Of a stretch of DNA of 64,000 nt, positions 1 through 9,153 are shown in pieces. The stretch comes from Dyella sp. RRB7. Lineage in GTDB: Bacteria > Pseudomonadota > Gammaproteobacteria > Xanthomonadales > Rhodanobacteraceae. A model generated the notes under the pieces. It was not told where the DNA came from. It did not search any database and saw only the letters and a program-made list of their open reading frames with translations. Location of the stretch: contig NZ_JAKWJS010000001.1 of assembly GCF_022761115.1 (NCBI RefSeq), positions 186,001 through 250,000 of the forward strand, in the 5' to 3' direction. The translations under genes and the position numbers were made by a program. Each line of letters begins with the position of its first letter. Within the stretch, counting starts at the first letter, position 1.

Positions 1-14
1 GATCGCCTGAATCA

Positions 15-1013
15 TCAGCCCAACTGCATGCCGTGGGACAAGCCCGGCGGCGGCCAGTTTTCGAGCTTCATGCCAAGAGCGAGGCCACGACCGCCAAGGA
101 CGTCCTTGATTTCGGTCAGCGACTTCTTGCCCAGGTTCGGCGTCTTGAGCAGCTCGACTTCGGTCTTCTGAACCAGATCGCCGATGTAGTAGATGCTCTC
201 GGCCTTCAGGCAGTTGGCCGAACGCACGGTGAGCTCCAGATCGTCGATCGGACGCAGCAGCAGCGGGTCGAAACCGCCCTTCTCCGCCTTGTCCGTGGCG
301 CTCTCGCGACGCGAGAAATCACCGAACACCGACAGCTGGTCGTTGAGGATTTCGGCGGCCTTGCGAACCGCGTCTTCCGCACCGATGGTGCCGTTGGTCT
401 CGATATCCAGCACCAGCTTGTCGAGGTTGGTGCGCTGCTCGACACGAGCGGCGTCAACTTCGTAAGCCACGCGAAGCACCGGCGCGAACGACGCGTCGAG
501 CTGTAGGCGGCCGATCGGACGGGCTTCATCATCCGGATGCTGGCGCGCGCTGGCCGGCTGGTAGCCGACGCCGCGACGCACCTTCAGGCGCATGTTGAGA
601 GCGATGTCCTTGGTCAGATGGCAGATCACATGCTCGGGGTTGATGATTTCCACCGAGTGGTCGACGGCGATGTCGCCGGCGGTGACCACGCCCTTGCCCT
701 TCTTGGACAAGGTCAGGGTGACTTCATCACCCGAATGCTGACGGATGGCCACATCCTTGAGGTTCAGCAGGACTTCGATCACGTCCTCCTGCAGACCCTC
801 AAGCGTGGTGTACTCGTGCAGCACGCCATCAATTTCCACCTCGACGATGGCACTGCCAGGGATCGAGGAGAGCAGCACGCGGCGCAGCGCGTTGCCCAGG
901 GTGTGGCCGAAACCACGCTCGAGCGGCTCGACCACCACCTTGGCGCGGTTGGCTCCGAGTTGCTCGACGCTGAGGCCGCGAGGCCGCAGCACGCTAGTAG
1001 ACGAAACTGCCAT
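15..1013 (-). CDS. rpoA: DNA-directed RNA polymerase subunit alpha
   Basis: This is the 332-residue alpha subunit, which dimerises to nucleate RNA polymerase assembly and contacts UP elements and activators. The N-terminal domain (about residues 1-235) contains the conserved [13 protein letters not shown] segment at 37-48. The C-terminal domain (about 250-320) carries VRSANCLK with Arg264, the counterpart of the E. coli DNA-contacting Arg265. The start at 1013 gives [11 protein letters not shown] and has GGAG seven bases upstream. It is the last alpha-operon gene visible, 16 bp after rpsD; rplQ normally follows and would lie beyond the left edge. Length is typical for the family. Confidence 0.98.
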   Translation of the reverse strand: MAVSSTSVLRPRGLSVEQLGANRAKVVVEPLERGFGHTLGNALRRVLLSSIPGSAIVEVEIDGVLHEYTTLEGLQEDVIEVLLNLKDVAIRQHSGDEVTLTLSKKGKGVVTAGDIAVDHSVEIINPEHVICHLTKDIALNMRLKVRRGVGYQPASARQHPDDEARPIGRLQLDASFAPVLRVAYEVDAARVEQRTNLDKLVLDIETNGTIGAEDAVRKAAEILNDQLSVFGDFSRRESATDKAEKGGFDPLLLRPIDDLELTVRSANCLKAESIYYIGDLVQKTEVELLKTPNLGKKSLTEIKDVLGGRGLALGMKLENWPPPGLSHGMQLG

Positions 1014-1029
1014 GCAGGGCTCCGGTTGA

Positions 1030-1656
1030 TTACTTCGAGTAAAGCTCGACGATCAGGCTCTCGTTGATGTCGGTCGGCAGATCGCCGCGGTCCGGCATCG
1101 CCTTGAACGTACCTTCGAACTTCTTGCTGTCGACTTCCACCCACTGCGGGCGAAGGTCCATGGTGTCGAACACGGTTGCCGCTTCCTGCACGCGCAGCTG
1201 GGCGCGGGCACGCTCGGTCAGGGCAATCGCGTCGCCCGGACGAACCTGGTACGACGGAATGTTCACCTTCTTGCCGTTGACCAGCACAGCCTTGTGGCTG
1301 ACCAGCTGACGGGCCTGGGCGCGGGTGACCGCGAAACCCATGCGATAGACGACGTTGTCCAGACGGCTTTCGAGCAGGCGCAGCAGGTTCTCGCCGGTGT
1401 TGCCCTTGAGGGTCGACGCCTTGGAGTAGTAGTTGCTGAACTGGCGCTCGAGCACGCCGTAGATGCGCTTGACCTTCTGCTTTTCACGCAGCTGGTTGGC
1501 GTAGTCCGACATGCGCATGCGCTTGTTGGCGCCGTGCTGGCCGGGCTTGTTTTCCAGTTTGCACTTGGAGTCGATGGCGCGAGCCGGACTCTTCAGGCTG
1601 AGATCTGCACCCTCACGACGGGCGAGTTTGCAGGTAGCTCCACGATAACGGGCCAT
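1030..1656 (-). CDS. rpsD: 30S ribosomal protein S4
   Basis: S4, 208 residues, is a primary 16S rRNA-binding protein that starts assembly of the 30S body. The N-terminal half ([16 protein letters not shown]) and the S4 RNA-binding domain at about 97-160 ([24 protein letters not shown]) are intact. An SD-like GGAG lies upstream of ATG 1656. It sits 12 bp after rpsK and 16 bp before rpoA. In E. coli S4 represses translation of the alpha operon at the rpsM leader; the equivalent leader here would lie at about 2425-2465, but the pseudoknot cannot be proven by eye. Confidence 0.98.
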   Translation of the reverse strand: MARYRGATCKLARREGADLSLKSPARAIDSKCKLENKPGQHGANKRMRMSDYANQLREKQKVKRIYGVLERQFSNYYSKASTLKGNTGENLLRLLESRLDNVVYRMGFAVTRAQARQLVSHKAVLVNGKKVNIPSYQVRPGDAIALTERARAQLRVQEAATVFDTMDLRPQWVEVDSKKFEGTFKAMPDRGDLPTDINESLIVELYSK

Positions 1657-1668
1657 GGGTATGCTCCT

Positions 1669-2055
1669 TTAGACTCGACGCTTCTTGGGGGGACGGCAGC
1701 CGTTATGCGGAATCGGCGTGACGTCGATGATGTTGAGGACCTTGTAGCCGAGCGCGTTCAGCGAACGCACGGCCGACTCGCGGCCCGGGCCCGGGCCCTT
1801 GATACGAACTTCCACGGTCTTCACGCCGTAGTCGCCTGCAGCGCGGCCAGCCTTTTCGGCGGCAACCTGCGCAGCAAACGGGGTCGACTTGCGCGAGCCG
1901 CGGAAACCCGCGCCGCCCGCCGTCGCCCACGACAGGGCGTTGCCCTGGCGATCGGTGATCGTGACGATGGTGTTGTTGAAGGAGGCTTGCACGTGGGCCA
2001 CGGCATCCGTGACAACGCGCTTAATCTTCTTCTTGGTCTTAACCGGCTTAGCCAT
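1669..2055 (-). CDS. rpsK: 30S ribosomal protein S11
   Basis: S11, 128 residues, lies on the 30S platform near the mRNA exit and contacts S7 and S18. It is recognised by [18 protein letters not shown], the [15 protein letters not shown] segment and the conserved basic tail [11 protein letters not shown]. It is co-transcribed with rpsM, whose stop is 12 bp upstream, and with rpsD downstream. Length matches the family and nothing is unusual. Confidence 0.98.
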   Translation of the reverse strand: MAKPVKTKKKIKRVVTDAVAHVQASFNNTIVTITDRQGNALSWATAGGAGFRGSRKSTPFAAQVAAEKAGRAAGDYGVKTVEVRIKGPGPGRESAVRSLNALGYKVLNIIDVTPIPHNGCRPPKKRRV

Positions 2056-2067
2056 ATTCGGAATCCG

Positions 2068-2424
2068 TTACTTCTTGATCGCGCGACGCGGACCCTTGCG
2101 GGTGCGTGCGTTGGTACGCGTGCGCTGGCCGCGCACCGGCAAACCGCGACGATGACGCAGGCCGCGGTAGCAGCCCAGGTCCATCAGACGCTTGATGGCG
2201 ATACCCACTTCGCGACGAAGATCGCCTTCGACGACATACTTGCCGATTTCGTGGCGAAGCTTTTCGACTTCACCTTCACTCAGGGACTTGATCTGCGTGG
2301 TGGGAACCACGCCTGCGTCCGCGCAGACCTTCTTGGCCCGGCTGCGGCCGATCCCGTAAATGCTCTGCAGGCCGACCCAGACGTGCTTCTGGACCGGCAA
2401 ATTGACACCCGCGATGCGCGCCAT
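2068..2424 (-). CDS. rpsM: 30S ribosomal protein S13
   Basis: S13, 118 residues, forms the B1 bridges to the 50S subunit and touches the P-site tRNA through its basic tail. I place the start at ATG 2424 ([12 protein letters not shown]), which matches the family N-terminus and has GGAG nine bases upstream; the frame is open 14 codons further but that extension is not conserved. The helix-two-turn-helix region ([16 protein letters not shown]) and the tail rich in Arg and Lys are present. It is the first gene of the alpha operon, preceded by a promoter-like pair and a palindrome in the 134 bp spacer after secY. Confidence 0.97.
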   Translation of the reverse strand: MARIAGVNLPVQKHVWVGLQSIYGIGRSRAKKVCADAGVVPTTQIKSLSEGEVEKLRHEIGKYVVEGDLRREVGIAIKRLMDLGCYRGLRHRRGLPVRGQRTRTNARTRKGPRRAIKK

Positions 2425-2465
2425 GATGTATTTCTCCGATGCGTTTCGTGCGCGGTAAACGCGCA

Positions 2466-2494
2466 ATTCTAACCTTAATTAACCCAACAGGAAA
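2466..2494 (-). promoter_or_regulatory. Candidate alpha-operon promoter upstream of rpsM
   Basis: On the minus strand a -10 of TAGAAT (2466-2471) lies 17 bp from TTTCCT (2489-2494). The -10 matches the sigma70 consensus at five of six bases; the -35 is weak. It is about 41 bp from the rpsM start codon and directly follows the palindrome at 2500-2517, which fits a spc terminator followed by an alpha-operon promoter. Confidence 0.45.
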
Positions 2495-2499
2495 GCCCT

Positions 2500-2517
2500 G
2501 CGGCACCGCGGTGCCGC
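2500..2517. terminator. 18-bp perfect palindrome between secY and rpsM
   Basis: GCGGCACCG is followed directly by its exact complement, giving a perfect GC-rich palindrome of 18 bp in the secY-rpsM spacer. As RNA it would form a short hairpin with a tight loop. No U-tract follows, so it may mark the spc operon end, slow polymerase, protect an RNA end or bind a protein. The role is inference. Confidence 0.45.
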
Positions 2518-2558
2518 CACCCTCCGACCTAGACCAACCCACACCACCCCAGCAGCCA

Positions 2559-3884
2559 TCAGTTGCGGCGGAGATTGGCCTTCTTGAGCAGGCTTTCGTA
2601 CTGGTGACTGACCAAGTGCGCCTGCACCTGAGCAGTGAAATCCATCACCACGACCACCACGATCAGCAGAGAGGTGCCGCCGAAGTAGAACGGGACGTGC
2701 CAAGCCTTTTGCATAAACGATGGAACCAGACAGACCAGCACCAGGTACAGCGCGCCGACACCGGTCAAACGGGTCATCACGTTGTCGATGTAGTCCGCCG
2801 TGGACCGGCCCGGGCGGATGCCCGGAATCAAGGCGCCGGAGCGCTTGAGGTTGTCCGCCGTCTCCTGGGAGTTGAACACGATCGCCGTGTAGAAGAAGGC
2901 GAAAGTGATCACCAGCACGGCGAAGACGATGTCGTACAGCGGTTCGCCCGGGGTCAGCGCCTGGGTCAGCTCCTGCAGCCAGCGCGACTGGTGACCGGCA
3001 CTGAACCAGGTCGCCGCGGTAGCCGGGAACATCAGCAGGCTCGACGCGAAGATCGGCGGAATGACGCCCGCCATGTTGATCTTCAGCGGCAGGTGCGAGG
3101 TCTGGTTCATGTAGGCCCGCTGCCCGCCGGAACGACGCGCGTAGTTCACGGTGATGCGCCGCTGGGCGCGCTCCATGAACACCACGAACGCCGTCACCGC
3201 AAGGATCAGGCCCACCACCATGATCATTTTGATCACGGACAGCTCGCCATTGCTGGCCATGGTCAGCGTGTGCGCCACCGCACCCGGGAGGCCGGCGACG
3301 ATACCGGCGAAGATCAGCAGCGAAATGCCGTTGCCGATGCCACGCTCGGTGATCTGCTCACCCAGCCACATCAGGAACATCGTGCCGGCGGTAAGGCCGA
3401 CGATCGACGCCATGATGAAACCCATGCCCGGGGTGTAGACCACCGGCGCCCCGCCCGCCGCGACCTGCTTCTGCAGGGCCACCGCGATGCCGAACGCCTG
3501 GAAGGCCGCCAAGCCCACCGTGCCGAAGCGGGTGTAGGTAGTCATCTTGCGACGACCGGCCTCACCCTCCTTGCGCAGCGCCTGCAGGCTCGGGATGACC
3601 GAACCCATCATCTGCACCACGATGGATGCGGAGATGTACGGCACCACGCCGAGCGCGAACACCGAGAAGCGTGCCAGCGAGCCACCCGAGAACATGTTGA
3701 ACATGTTCATCAGGCCGCCGCCCTGCTCGATCAGGTTCGTCATGGCTTCCGGGTTGACGCCGGGAACCGGGATGAAGGAACCGAGACGGAAAACGATCAG
3801 CGCACCAATCACGAAGAAGATGCGCTGACGCAGTTCCGTCAGCTTGCCGAGCGATCCGAGCGATGTGCCCTGGGCTGACGCCAC
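2559..3884 (-). CDS. secY: Protein translocase subunit SecY
   Basis: SecY, 441 residues, is the channel of the inner-membrane SecYEG translocon. About ten hydrophobic segments are visible, beginning near residues 22-40 ([19 protein letters not shown]), together with the plug region after TM1 and cytoplasmic loops ending at NLRRN. The start codon is GTG at 3884, four bases after the rplO stop and seven bases after a GGAG, so GTG is well supported. It closes the spc operon; its partner secE is at 30135-30530. The small rpmJ gene that often follows secY is absent from the 134 bp downstream. Confidence 0.98.
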   Translation of the reverse strand: MASAQGTSLGSLGKLTELRQRIFFVIGALIVFRLGSFIPVPGVNPEAMTNLIEQGGGLMNMFNMFSGGSLARFSVFALGVVPYISASIVVQMMGSVIPSLQALRKEGEAGRRKMTTYTRFGTVGLAAFQAFGIAVALQKQVAAGGAPVVYTPGMGFIMASIVGLTAGTMFLMWLGEQITERGIGNGISLLIFAGIVAGLPGAVAHTLTMASNGELSVIKMIMVVGLILAVTAFVVFMERAQRRITVNYARRSGGQRAYMNQTSHLPLKINMAGVIPPIFASSLLMFPATAATWFSAGHQSRWLQELTQALTPGEPLYDIVFAVLVITFAFFYTAIVFNSQETADNLKRSGALIPGIRPGRSTADYIDNVMTRLTGVGALYLVLVCLVPSFMQKAWHVPFYFGGTSLLIVVVVVMDFTAQVQAHLVSHQYESLLKKANLRRN

Positions 3885-3888
3885 GTGA

Positions 3889-4320
3889 TTACTCCACGCT
3901 GCCGCCGGCAGCTTCGATAGCTGCCTTCGCGCCGGCCGTTGCCAGCACGCCCGACAGCTTCACCGCGCGGCCGATCTCGCCCTTGGCGACGACCTTGACC
4001 TTCTTGGCGCGGCTATCGATCAGACCGGCCTGGTGCAGCACGATCGGGTCGATCACGTCAGCCTTGAGGGAGGCGAGCTGGTACAGGAACACTTCCTGGC
4101 TCTCGACCTTCTTCAGCGAACGGAAGCCGACCTTCGGCAGGCGGCGCTGCAGCGGCATCTGACCGCCTTCGAAACCGTACTTGTGGGTGCCGCCCGCGCG
4201 AGCGTGCTGACCCTTGTGACCGCGACCGGCGGTCTTGCCCAGGCCCGAACCGATACCGCGGCCCACGCGAAGGCGGGTCTTGCGGGAACCGGCGGCCGGC
4301 TTGATGTCGTTAAGACGCAT
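3889..4320 (-). CDS. rplO: 50S ribosomal protein L15
   Basis: L15, 143 residues, binds 23S rRNA late in 50S assembly. The N-terminal signature [21 protein letters not shown] and the [12 protein letters not shown] segment are diagnostic. It lies five bases after rpmD and four before secY in the spc operon, so translation is probably coupled to secY. Length is normal. Confidence 0.98.
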   Translation of the reverse strand: MRLNDIKPAAGSRKTRLRVGRGIGSGLGKTAGRGHKGQHARAGGTHKYGFEGGQMPLQRRLPKVGFRSLKKVESQEVFLYQLASLKADVIDPIVLHQAGLIDSRAKKVKVVAKGEIGRAVKLSGVLATAGAKAAIEAAGGSVE

Positions 4321-4325
4321 GGTGA

Positions 4326-4523
4326 TTACTCCTCGACCCGCACCAGGTAGTAGACCGTGTTGATCAGGCCACGCACCTGCGGGCTGTCCTTCAGTTCACG
4401 GACGTCGTTGAGCTTGTTCAGGCCCAGGGCCTTCACGCTCAGGCGATGACGGCTCTGCACACCGCGCAGGCCCTTGACCAGGCGCACGCGCACGGTGGCG
4501 GCGGTTTCGTTGTTCTTAGCCAT
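4326..4523 (-). CDS. rpmD: 50S ribosomal protein L30
   Basis: L30, 65 residues, is a small 23S rRNA-binding protein found in a subset of bacteria. The start at ATG 4523 ([13 protein letters not shown]) overlaps the end of rpsE by eight bases (ATGGCTAA), which argues for translational coupling; a longer in-frame extension upstream lies inside rpsE and is not conserved. The core motif [22 protein letters not shown] is typical of L30. Confidence 0.96.
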   Translation of the reverse strand: MAKNNETAATVRVRLVKGLRGVQSRHRLSVKALGLNKLNDVRELKDSPQVRGLINTVYYLVRVEE

Positions 4524-5025
4524 TACCCAGCACCTCTTCCAGCGTCTTGCCACGCTTGGCAGCGATCTGCTTCGGCGAGGCAACGGCCTGCAGGCCCTTG
4601 ATGGTGGCGCGCACCAGGTTGATCGGGTTGCGCGAACCGACGGCCTTGGCCAGCACGTTCTTCACGCCAACCACTTCCAGCACGGCGCGCATGGCGCCGC
4701 CGGCGATCACGCCGGTACCTTCGGAAGCCGGCTGCATGAAGACGCGGGCTGCACCGTGGTTGGCCTTGATGGCGTACCACAGGGTGCCGTTGTTGAGATC
4801 GATGCTCACCATGTTGCGGCGGGCGCGGTCCATGGCCTTGGAGATGGCAACCGGCACTTCACGCGCCTTGCCATAGCCGAAGCCCACGCGACCTTCGCCA
4901 TCGCCGACCACGGTCAGCGCGGTGAAGCTCATCTGGCGGCCACCCTTGACGGTCTTGGCCACGCGGTTGACGGCGATCAGCTTTTCGAGCAGGCCGTCTG
5001 AATTTTCGCGATCGGTAGAAGACAT
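4516..5025 (-). CDS. rpsE: 30S ribosomal protein S5
   Basis: S5, 169 residues, acts in decoding accuracy and mRNA unwinding at the 30S entry site. The N-terminal loop [13 protein letters not shown] keeps the Lys-Gly-Gly residues whose loss gives spectinomycin resistance in other bacteria, so no resistance change is seen there. The C-terminal half carries the [20 protein letters not shown] region and [17 protein letters not shown]. It overlaps rpmD by eight bases and is separated from rplR by an unusually long, structured 118 bp spacer. Confidence 0.98.
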   Translation of the reverse strand: MSSTDRENSDGLLEKLIAVNRVAKTVKGGRQMSFTALTVVGDGEGRVGFGYGKAREVPVAISKAMDRARRNMVSIDLNNGTLWYAIKANHGAARVFMQPASEGTGVIAGGAMRAVLEVVGVKNVLAKAVGSRNPINLVRATIKGLQAVASPKQIAAKRGKTLEEVLGNG

Positions 5026-5105
5026 GTTCTTTTCCGTATGCCCGGCGAACCGGGACTTTTGCTTGCGGCTGAGCCGCTTGGAGTTGTAGGTGCTACTGCT
5101 GGAAC

Positions 5106-5131
5106 CAGGTACCGGACGAGTCCGGCACCTG
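5106..5131. other. Stem-loop in the rplR-rpsE spacer
   Basis: An inverted repeat of 12 bp with one mismatch and a two-base loop lies just after the rplR stop, in an operon where most other spacers are under 30 bp. Two smaller hairpins follow toward rpsE: GCGGC/GCCGC near 5066-5078 and CCCGG/CCGGG near 5041-5054. I see no promoter-like pair. Roles such as RNA processing or translational control of rpsE are inference. Confidence 0.5.
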
Positions 5132-5143
5132 ACTCCGACCGGC

Positions 5144-5497
5144 TTAGAACTTCAGGCCGGCTTCGCGGGCCGCGTCGGCCAGCGCCTTGATGCGACCGTG
5201 GTAGCGGAAGCCCGAGCGATCAAACGCCACGGACTCGACGCCAGCGGCCAGGGCACGCTCGGCCACCGCCTTGCCGACAGCCTGGGCTGCCTCAAGGTTC
5301 TTGGTGCCCTTCAGGCCTTCGGCGATCGACTTCTGCACGGTGGAAGCCGCAGCCACCACATTCTTGCCGGAAGCGTCGAACACCTGCGCGTACAGGTGCT
5401 GACCGGTGCGATGCACCGACAGGCGAGCCACGGCCAGCTTGCGGATATGCGAGCGGGTGGACTTGGCGCGACGCAGGCGGGATTCGTTCTTGTTCAT
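5144..5497 (-). CDS. rplR: 50S ribosomal protein L18
   Basis: L18, 117 residues, binds 5S rRNA with L5 and L25 and docks it on the 50S central protuberance. It is recognised by [20 protein letters not shown], the [11 protein letters not shown] strand and the end [24 protein letters not shown]. It sits between rplF and rpsE in the spc operon. Its partners rplE (7007-7546) and rplY (40579-41223) are also in the window. Confidence 0.98.
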   Translation of the reverse strand: MNKNESRLRRAKSTRSHIRKLAVARLSVHRTGQHLYAQVFDASGKNVVAAASTVQKSIAEGLKGTKNLEAAQAVGKAVAERALAAGVESVAFDRSGFRYHGRIKALADAAREAGLKF

Positions 5498-5526
5498 CGT
5501 GTTATCTCCAGGAAGCGGATAGGCGA

Positions 5527-6054
5527 TTAAGCCTTCTTGGCTTCCTTCAGCGTGATCTTCTCGCCAGCGTAGCGGACGCCCTTGCCCTTGTACGGCTCCG
5601 GCGGACGGAACGCGCGGATCTTGGCGGCCACCTCACCCACGCGCTGCTTGTCCGAACCCTTGATGAGGATTTCGGTCTGCGTCGGGGTTTCGATGCTGAT
5701 GCCTTCCGGCGCATCGAACACCACCGGATGGGAGAAGCCCAGGGCGATGTTCAGCGACTTGCCGGCCATGGAGGCACGGTAGCCCACGCCGACCAGCTCG
5801 AGCTTGCGCTCGTAACCATCGGACACACCCTTGACCATGTTGGCGAGCAGTGCACGCAGGGTGCCGCCGAACTTGTCTTCGGCGCCCTCGGCGACCTGGA
5901 TGGTGGCCACGCCGTTGTCGACGACCACGGAAGCGCCCGGGAGCGCATGGGTCGACAGGGTGCCCTTAGCGCCCTTCACGGTGATGCCGTTGGCATCGAC
6001 CTTGAGCTCCACGCCCTTGGGCAGGGTAATCGGTTTCTTGGCAACACGGGACAT
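5527..6054 (-). CDS. rplF: 50S ribosomal protein L6
   Basis: L6, 175 residues, consists of two similar alpha/beta domains near the sarcin-ricin loop. I use ATG 6054 ([16 protein letters not shown]), ten bases after rpsH and matching the family; the frame stays open 22 codons upstream into rpsH but that is not conserved. The C-terminal RNA-binding end [16 protein letters not shown] is intact. Confidence 0.97.
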   Translation of the reverse strand: MSRVAKKPITLPKGVELKVDANGITVKGAKGTLSTHALPGASVVVDNGVATIQVAEGAEDKFGGTLRALLANMVKGVSDGYERKLELVGVGYRASMAGKSLNIALGFSHPVVFDAPEGISIETPTQTEILIKGSDKQRVGEVAAKIRAFRPPEPYKGKGVRYAGEKITLKEAKKA

Positions 6055-6064
6055 CGTCGGCTCC

Positions 6065-6460
6065 TTATGCGACCAGGCCGATGACTTCGCCGCCCAGACC
6101 CTTGGCACGGGCCTGCGCATCGGTCAGCAGACCGGCAGAAGTCGAGATGATCGAAATACCCAGGCCACCGAGGACCTTCGGCAACTCGTCCTTGCCGCGG
6201 TAGACGCGGAGGCCGGAACGGCTGACACGGGAGATGGTTTCGATAGCCGGACGGCCTTCGAAATACTTGAGCTTGATCTCGAGCACCGGCTTGCCCTCCT
6301 CGGTGGAGGTCTTGGCGTCGAGGATATAGCCCTCATTCTTGAGAAGGTTGGCGATGGCCACCTTCAGCTTCGACGACGGCATGTTTACGGCCTGCTTGCC
6401 CGTGAGCTGGGCATTGCGGATGCGCGTAAACAGATCGGCGATGGGATCAGTCATGCTCAT
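6065..6460 (-). CDS. rpsH: 30S ribosomal protein S8
   Basis: S8, 131 residues, is a primary 16S rRNA binder at helix 21 and, in E. coli, the translational repressor of the spc operon. The N-terminus [18 protein letters not shown] and the C-terminal [21 protein letters not shown] are typical; an ATG two codons later is an alternative start. A 222 bp spacer with an apparent promoter separates it from rpsN, so the second half of the spc operon may have its own transcription start. Confidence 0.98.
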   Translation of the reverse strand: MSMTDPIADLFTRIRNAQLTGKQAVNMPSSKLKVAIANLLKNEGYILDAKTSTEEGKPVLEIKLKYFEGRPAIETISRVSRSGLRVYRGKDELPKVLGGLGISIISTSAGLLTDAQARAKGLGGEVIGLVA

Positions 6461-6555
6461 GAAAACATCCTTCAGAGTGCACCGATATCCGAAAAACCGG
6501 AAATCAATTCAATTGTGAGCCGGCACGGCGCCGACCTGCAGAACGCAGACCAACG

Positions 6556-6585
6556 ACTATAGCAGCTTTATTCCGACTTTGCGAA
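6556..6585 (-). promoter_or_regulatory. Candidate internal spc promoter upstream of rpsH
   Basis: On the minus strand TATAGT (6556-6561, five of six consensus bases) is preceded at 18 bp by TTCGCA (6580-6585, four of six). It lies about 95 bp upstream of rpsH in an unusually long spacer. The bases between it and rpsH are AT-rich compared with the rest of the operon. Confidence 0.5.
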
Positions 6586-6608
6586 CATCGGCGCGTCAAT
6601 CGCGCCAA

Positions 6609-6634
6609 CGGCGGCAGGCACGGGCCCGCCGCCG
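6609..6634. other. Stem-loop downstream of rpsN
   Basis: CGGCGGC (6609-6615) pairs with GCCGCCG (6628-6634) around a 12-base loop, just upstream of the candidate rpsH promoter. There is no U-tract. It may be a weak terminator, a processing site or an RNA-stabilising element. Confidence 0.4.
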
Positions 6635-6682
6635 CATCGAACGTCGACGGGCTCAACACCCGTCTGCGCCCTGTTTGGGGTC

Positions 6683-6988
6683 TTACCAGCTGGCCTTGCG
6701 CAGGCCAGGAACGTCGCCACGCATGGTGGCTTCGCGGAGCTTGTTGCGGCCGAGGCCGAACTTCTGATACACGGCGCGCGGACGGCCGGTCAGAGCGCAG
6801 CGGGTACGCTGGCGAGACGGGCTCGCGTCACGCGGCAGCTTCTGCAGCTTGGCCTGGGCTTCCATCTTCTCCTCGTAGGAGGCGGTGGGGCTCAGCACGA
6901 TCGCCTTCAGTTCGGCGCGCTTGGCGGCGTACTTCTTGACGAGCTTGGTCCGCTTGATATCGCGGTTGACCATCGAGGTCTTTGCCAT
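6683..6988 (-). CDS. rpsN: 30S ribosomal protein S14
   Basis: S14, 101 residues, helps assemble the 30S head. It is the long, zinc-independent form: the chain has a single cysteine ([11 protein letters not shown] region) and no CxxC pairs. The C-terminal [28 protein letters not shown] end is conserved. It lies 18 bp after rplE. Nothing is abnormal except the long spacer that follows. Confidence 0.98.
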   Translation of the reverse strand: MAKTSMVNRDIKRTKLVKKYAAKRAELKAIVLSPTASYEEKMEAQAKLQKLPRDASPSRQRTRCALTGRPRAVYQKFGLGRNKLREATMRGDVPGLRKASW

Positions 6989-7006
6989 AGGTATCTCTCG
7001 CGTCTA

Positions 7007-7546
7007 TCAGTTGCGGAACGGGAAGCTGAAGGCTTCCAGCAGCGCTTTGGCTTCTTCGTCGGTCTTGGCGGTGGTGGTGATGGAGATATCCATGCCACGC
7101 ATCGCGTCAACGGCGTCGAAGTCGATTTCCGGGAAGATGATCTGTTCCTTGATGCCGAAGTTGTAGTTACCACGGCCATCGAAGGCACGACCCGACACAC
7201 CACGGAAGTCGCGCGTACGCGGCAGCGAGATGTTGATCAGGCGATCCAGGAATTCCCACATCTGCGCGCGGCGCAGGGTGACCTTGCAGCCGATCGGCCA
7301 GCCGTCGCGGATCTTGAACGAGGCGACGGAAACGCGCGCCTTGGTCTGGATCGGCTTCTGGCCGGAGATCTTGGCCATGTCGGCCACGGCGTTCTCGAGC
7401 ACTTTCTTGTTGCCCGCCGCTTCGCCCACGCCCATGTTCAGCGTGATCTTGGTGATGCGGGGAACCTGCATCACGTTCTGGTAACCGAAGCGCTCGGTGA
7501 GCTTCTTCATTACCTGTTCTTTGTAAAACGTTTCAAGGCGCGTCAT
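7007..7546 (-). CDS. rplE: 50S ribosomal protein L5
   Basis: L5, 179 residues, binds 5S rRNA and contacts the P-site tRNA and S13 in bridge B1b. The TLNMGVGEA motif, the [13 protein letters not shown] segment and the [20 protein letters not shown] loop are conserved. It begins 11 bp after rplX. Length is normal. Confidence 0.98.
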   Translation of the reverse strand: MTRLETFYKEQVMKKLTERFGYQNVMQVPRITKITLNMGVGEAAGNKKVLENAVADMAKISGQKPIQTKARVSVASFKIRDGWPIGCKVTLRRAQMWEFLDRLINISLPRTRDFRGVSGRAFDGRGNYNFGIKEQIIFPEIDFDAVDAMRGMDISITTTAKTDEEAKALLEAFSFPFRN

Positions 7547-7557
7547 GACTTATTTCC

Positions 7558-7872
7558 TCACGCGTCCACGACCTCGCCAGACGAACGGAACACGCGGACC
7601 TTGCGCCCATCAGAGAGCGTCTTGGCACCTACGCGTTCACCCTTGTTCGTGGCGGGGTTGAACAGCTGCACATTGGAGATATGGATCGAAGCCTCACGCT
7701 CGACGATGCCGCCAGCCTGGTTGGCCTGCGGATTCGGCTTGGTGTGACGCTTGACCAGGTTCACGTTGGAGACGAACACACGGTCGCCATCCACGCGCAG
7801 CACGTCGCCGCGCTGACCCTTGTTTTTGCCGGTGATCACGAGGACCTGATCACCCTTGCGGATACGGTTCAT
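7558..7872 (-). CDS. rplX: 50S ribosomal protein L24
   Basis: L24, 104 residues, is one of the two initiators of 50S assembly. The N-terminal KOW motif is evident ([20 protein letters not shown] at about 5-24), followed by [12 protein letters not shown] and the [15 protein letters not shown] end. It lies between rplN and rplE with short spacers. Confidence 0.98.
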   Translation of the reverse strand: MNRIRKGDQVLVITGKNKGQRGDVLRVDGDRVFVSNVNLVKRHTKPNPQANQAGGIVEREASIHISNVQLFNPATNKGERVGAKTLSDGRKVRVFRSSGEVVDA

Positions 7873-7885
7873 GTCTGGCCTCCGC

Positions 7886-8254
7886 TCAGAGCACTTCGGG
7901 CGCGAGCGAGACGATCTTCATGAACTTCTCGCTGCGCAGCTCGCGGGTAACCGGCCCGAAAATACGGGTACCGATCGGCTCGAGCTTATTGTTGAGGAGG
8001 ACTGCTGCGTTACCGTCGAAACGGATCAGCGAGCCGTCGGGACGGCGCACACCCTTGGCGGTACGAACCACCACGGCGTTGTACACCTCGCCCTTCTTCA
8101 CCTTGCCGCGGGGAATGGCATCTTTCACGGTGACCTTGATGACGTCACCGATCGCGGCGTAACGGCGCTTGGAGCCGCCGAGCACCTTGATGCACATCAG
8201 TTCGCGGGCGCCGCTATTGTCAGCCGCGGAAAGCGTGCTTTGCATCTGGATCAT
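7886..8254 (-). CDS. rplN: 50S ribosomal protein L14
   Basis: L14, 122 residues, forms bridge B8 with the 30S and is the docking site for the silencing factor Rsf[23 protein letters not shown] and the end [17 protein letters not shown] are characteristic. It is in the standard spc-operon position between rpsQ and rplX and is probably the first gene of that unit. Confidence 0.98.
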   Translation of the reverse strand: MIQMQSTLSAADNSGARELMCIKVLGGSKRRYAAIGDVIKVTVKDAIPRGKVKKGEVYNAVVVRTAKGVRRPDGSLIRFDGNAAVLLNNKLEPIGTRIFGPVTRELRSEKFMKIVSLAPEVL

Positions 8255-8268
8255 GTCTGCACCCTCCC

Positions 8269-8529
8269 TTAGACGTTAGCGCGCGTGATGATTTCGACCA
8301 CGCGGTGATGCTTGGTCTTGGACAGAGGACGGCATTCTGCGATGCGCACGAGGTCACCCTCGTTCGCGCCCAGGTCGTCCTGCGCGTGAAGCTTGGTCGA
8401 ACGCCGAATGATCTTGCCGATCAGCGGATGCTGTTCCTGGCGCTCGATCAGGACGGTGACCGTCTTGTCCATCTTGTTGCTGATGACGCGGCCCTCGAGG
8501 GTGCGCGTCTGCTTTTGGTTGTCGCTCAT
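8269..8529 (-). CDS. rpsQ: 30S ribosomal protein S17
   Basis: S17, 86 residues, is an OB-fold protein binding 16S rRNA helices 7 and 11 early in assembly. The core [20 protein letters not shown] and the [13 protein letters not shown] end match the family. It closes the S10 operon after rpmC. Confidence 0.98.
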   Translation of the reverse strand: MSDNQKQTRTLEGRVISNKMDKTVTVLIERQEQHPLIGKIIRRSTKLHAQDDLGANEGDLVRIAECRPLSKTKHHRVVEIITRANV

Positions 8530-8541
8530 ATCGGCCGTCCC

Positions 8542-8727
8542 TTACTTCTTGCCGCCGAGCACGAACTTCGTGCGGGCGATGTCGCGCCGAACGCGGCGCA
8601 GCTGGTGCGGCTGGTTGAGCTGGCCGGTGCCTTTCTGCATGCGCAGGTTGAACTGCTCCTTGCGCAGCTCCAGCAGGTGCTTGTTCAGCTCTTCGGCCGA
8701 CTTGGTGGTCAAATCTTTGATGGCCAT
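8542..8727 (-). CDS. rpmC: 50S ribosomal protein L29
   Basis: L29, 61 residues, sits near the exit of the nascent peptide tunnel and helps recruit trigger factor and SRP. It is recognised by [22 protein letters not shown] and the [14 protein letters not shown] end. It starts only one base after the rplP stop codon, so translation is probably coupled. Confidence 0.97.
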   Translation of the reverse strand: MAIKDLTTKSAEELNKHLLELRKEQFNLRMQKGTGQLNQPHQLRRVRRDIARTKFVLGGKK

Positions 8728-8728
8728 A

Positions 8729-9142
8729 TCACATCACCGCCCGGGTCACGAATTGGGTCTGGACGGACAGCTTGGCAGCGGCCAGGCGGAAAGCCTCGCG
8801 TGCGGTCGTCTCGTCGATGCCCTCGATTTCATAAAGCATGCGGCCCGGCTGGATCGGGGCGACCCAGTATTCGACGCCACCCTTACCTGCACCCATTCGA
8901 ACTTCGATGGGCTTCTTGGTGATCGGCTTGTCGGGGTACACGCGGATCCAGAGCTTGCCACCACGCTTCACGAAGCGGGTGATGCAACGACGGGCGGCCT
9001 CGATCTGGCGTGCGGTGAGCATGCCGTGCGTGGTTGCCTTCAGGCCGTACTCGCCAAAGCTGACGAGGTTGGACGAGAAGGCCAGACCGTCGTTACGGCC
9101 CTTGAACTGCTTACGGTATTTGGTTCGCTTGGGTTGCAGCAT
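8729..9142 (-). CDS. rplP: 50S ribosomal protein L16
   Basis: L16, 137 residues, is near the A site and is required for peptidyl transfer and A-site tRNA positioning. [17 protein letters not shown], the [20 protein letters not shown] loop and the C-terminal [15 protein letters not shown] are conserved. It lies 11 bp after rpsC. Confidence 0.98.
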   Translation of the reverse strand: MLQPKRTKYRKQFKGRNDGLAFSSNLVSFGEYGLKATTHGMLTARQIEAARRCITRFVKRGGKLWIRVYPDKPITKKPIEVRMGAGKGGVEYWVAPIQPGRMLYEIEGIDETTAREAFRLAAAKLSVQTQFVTRAVM

Positions 9143-9153
9143 GGCAACTCTCC

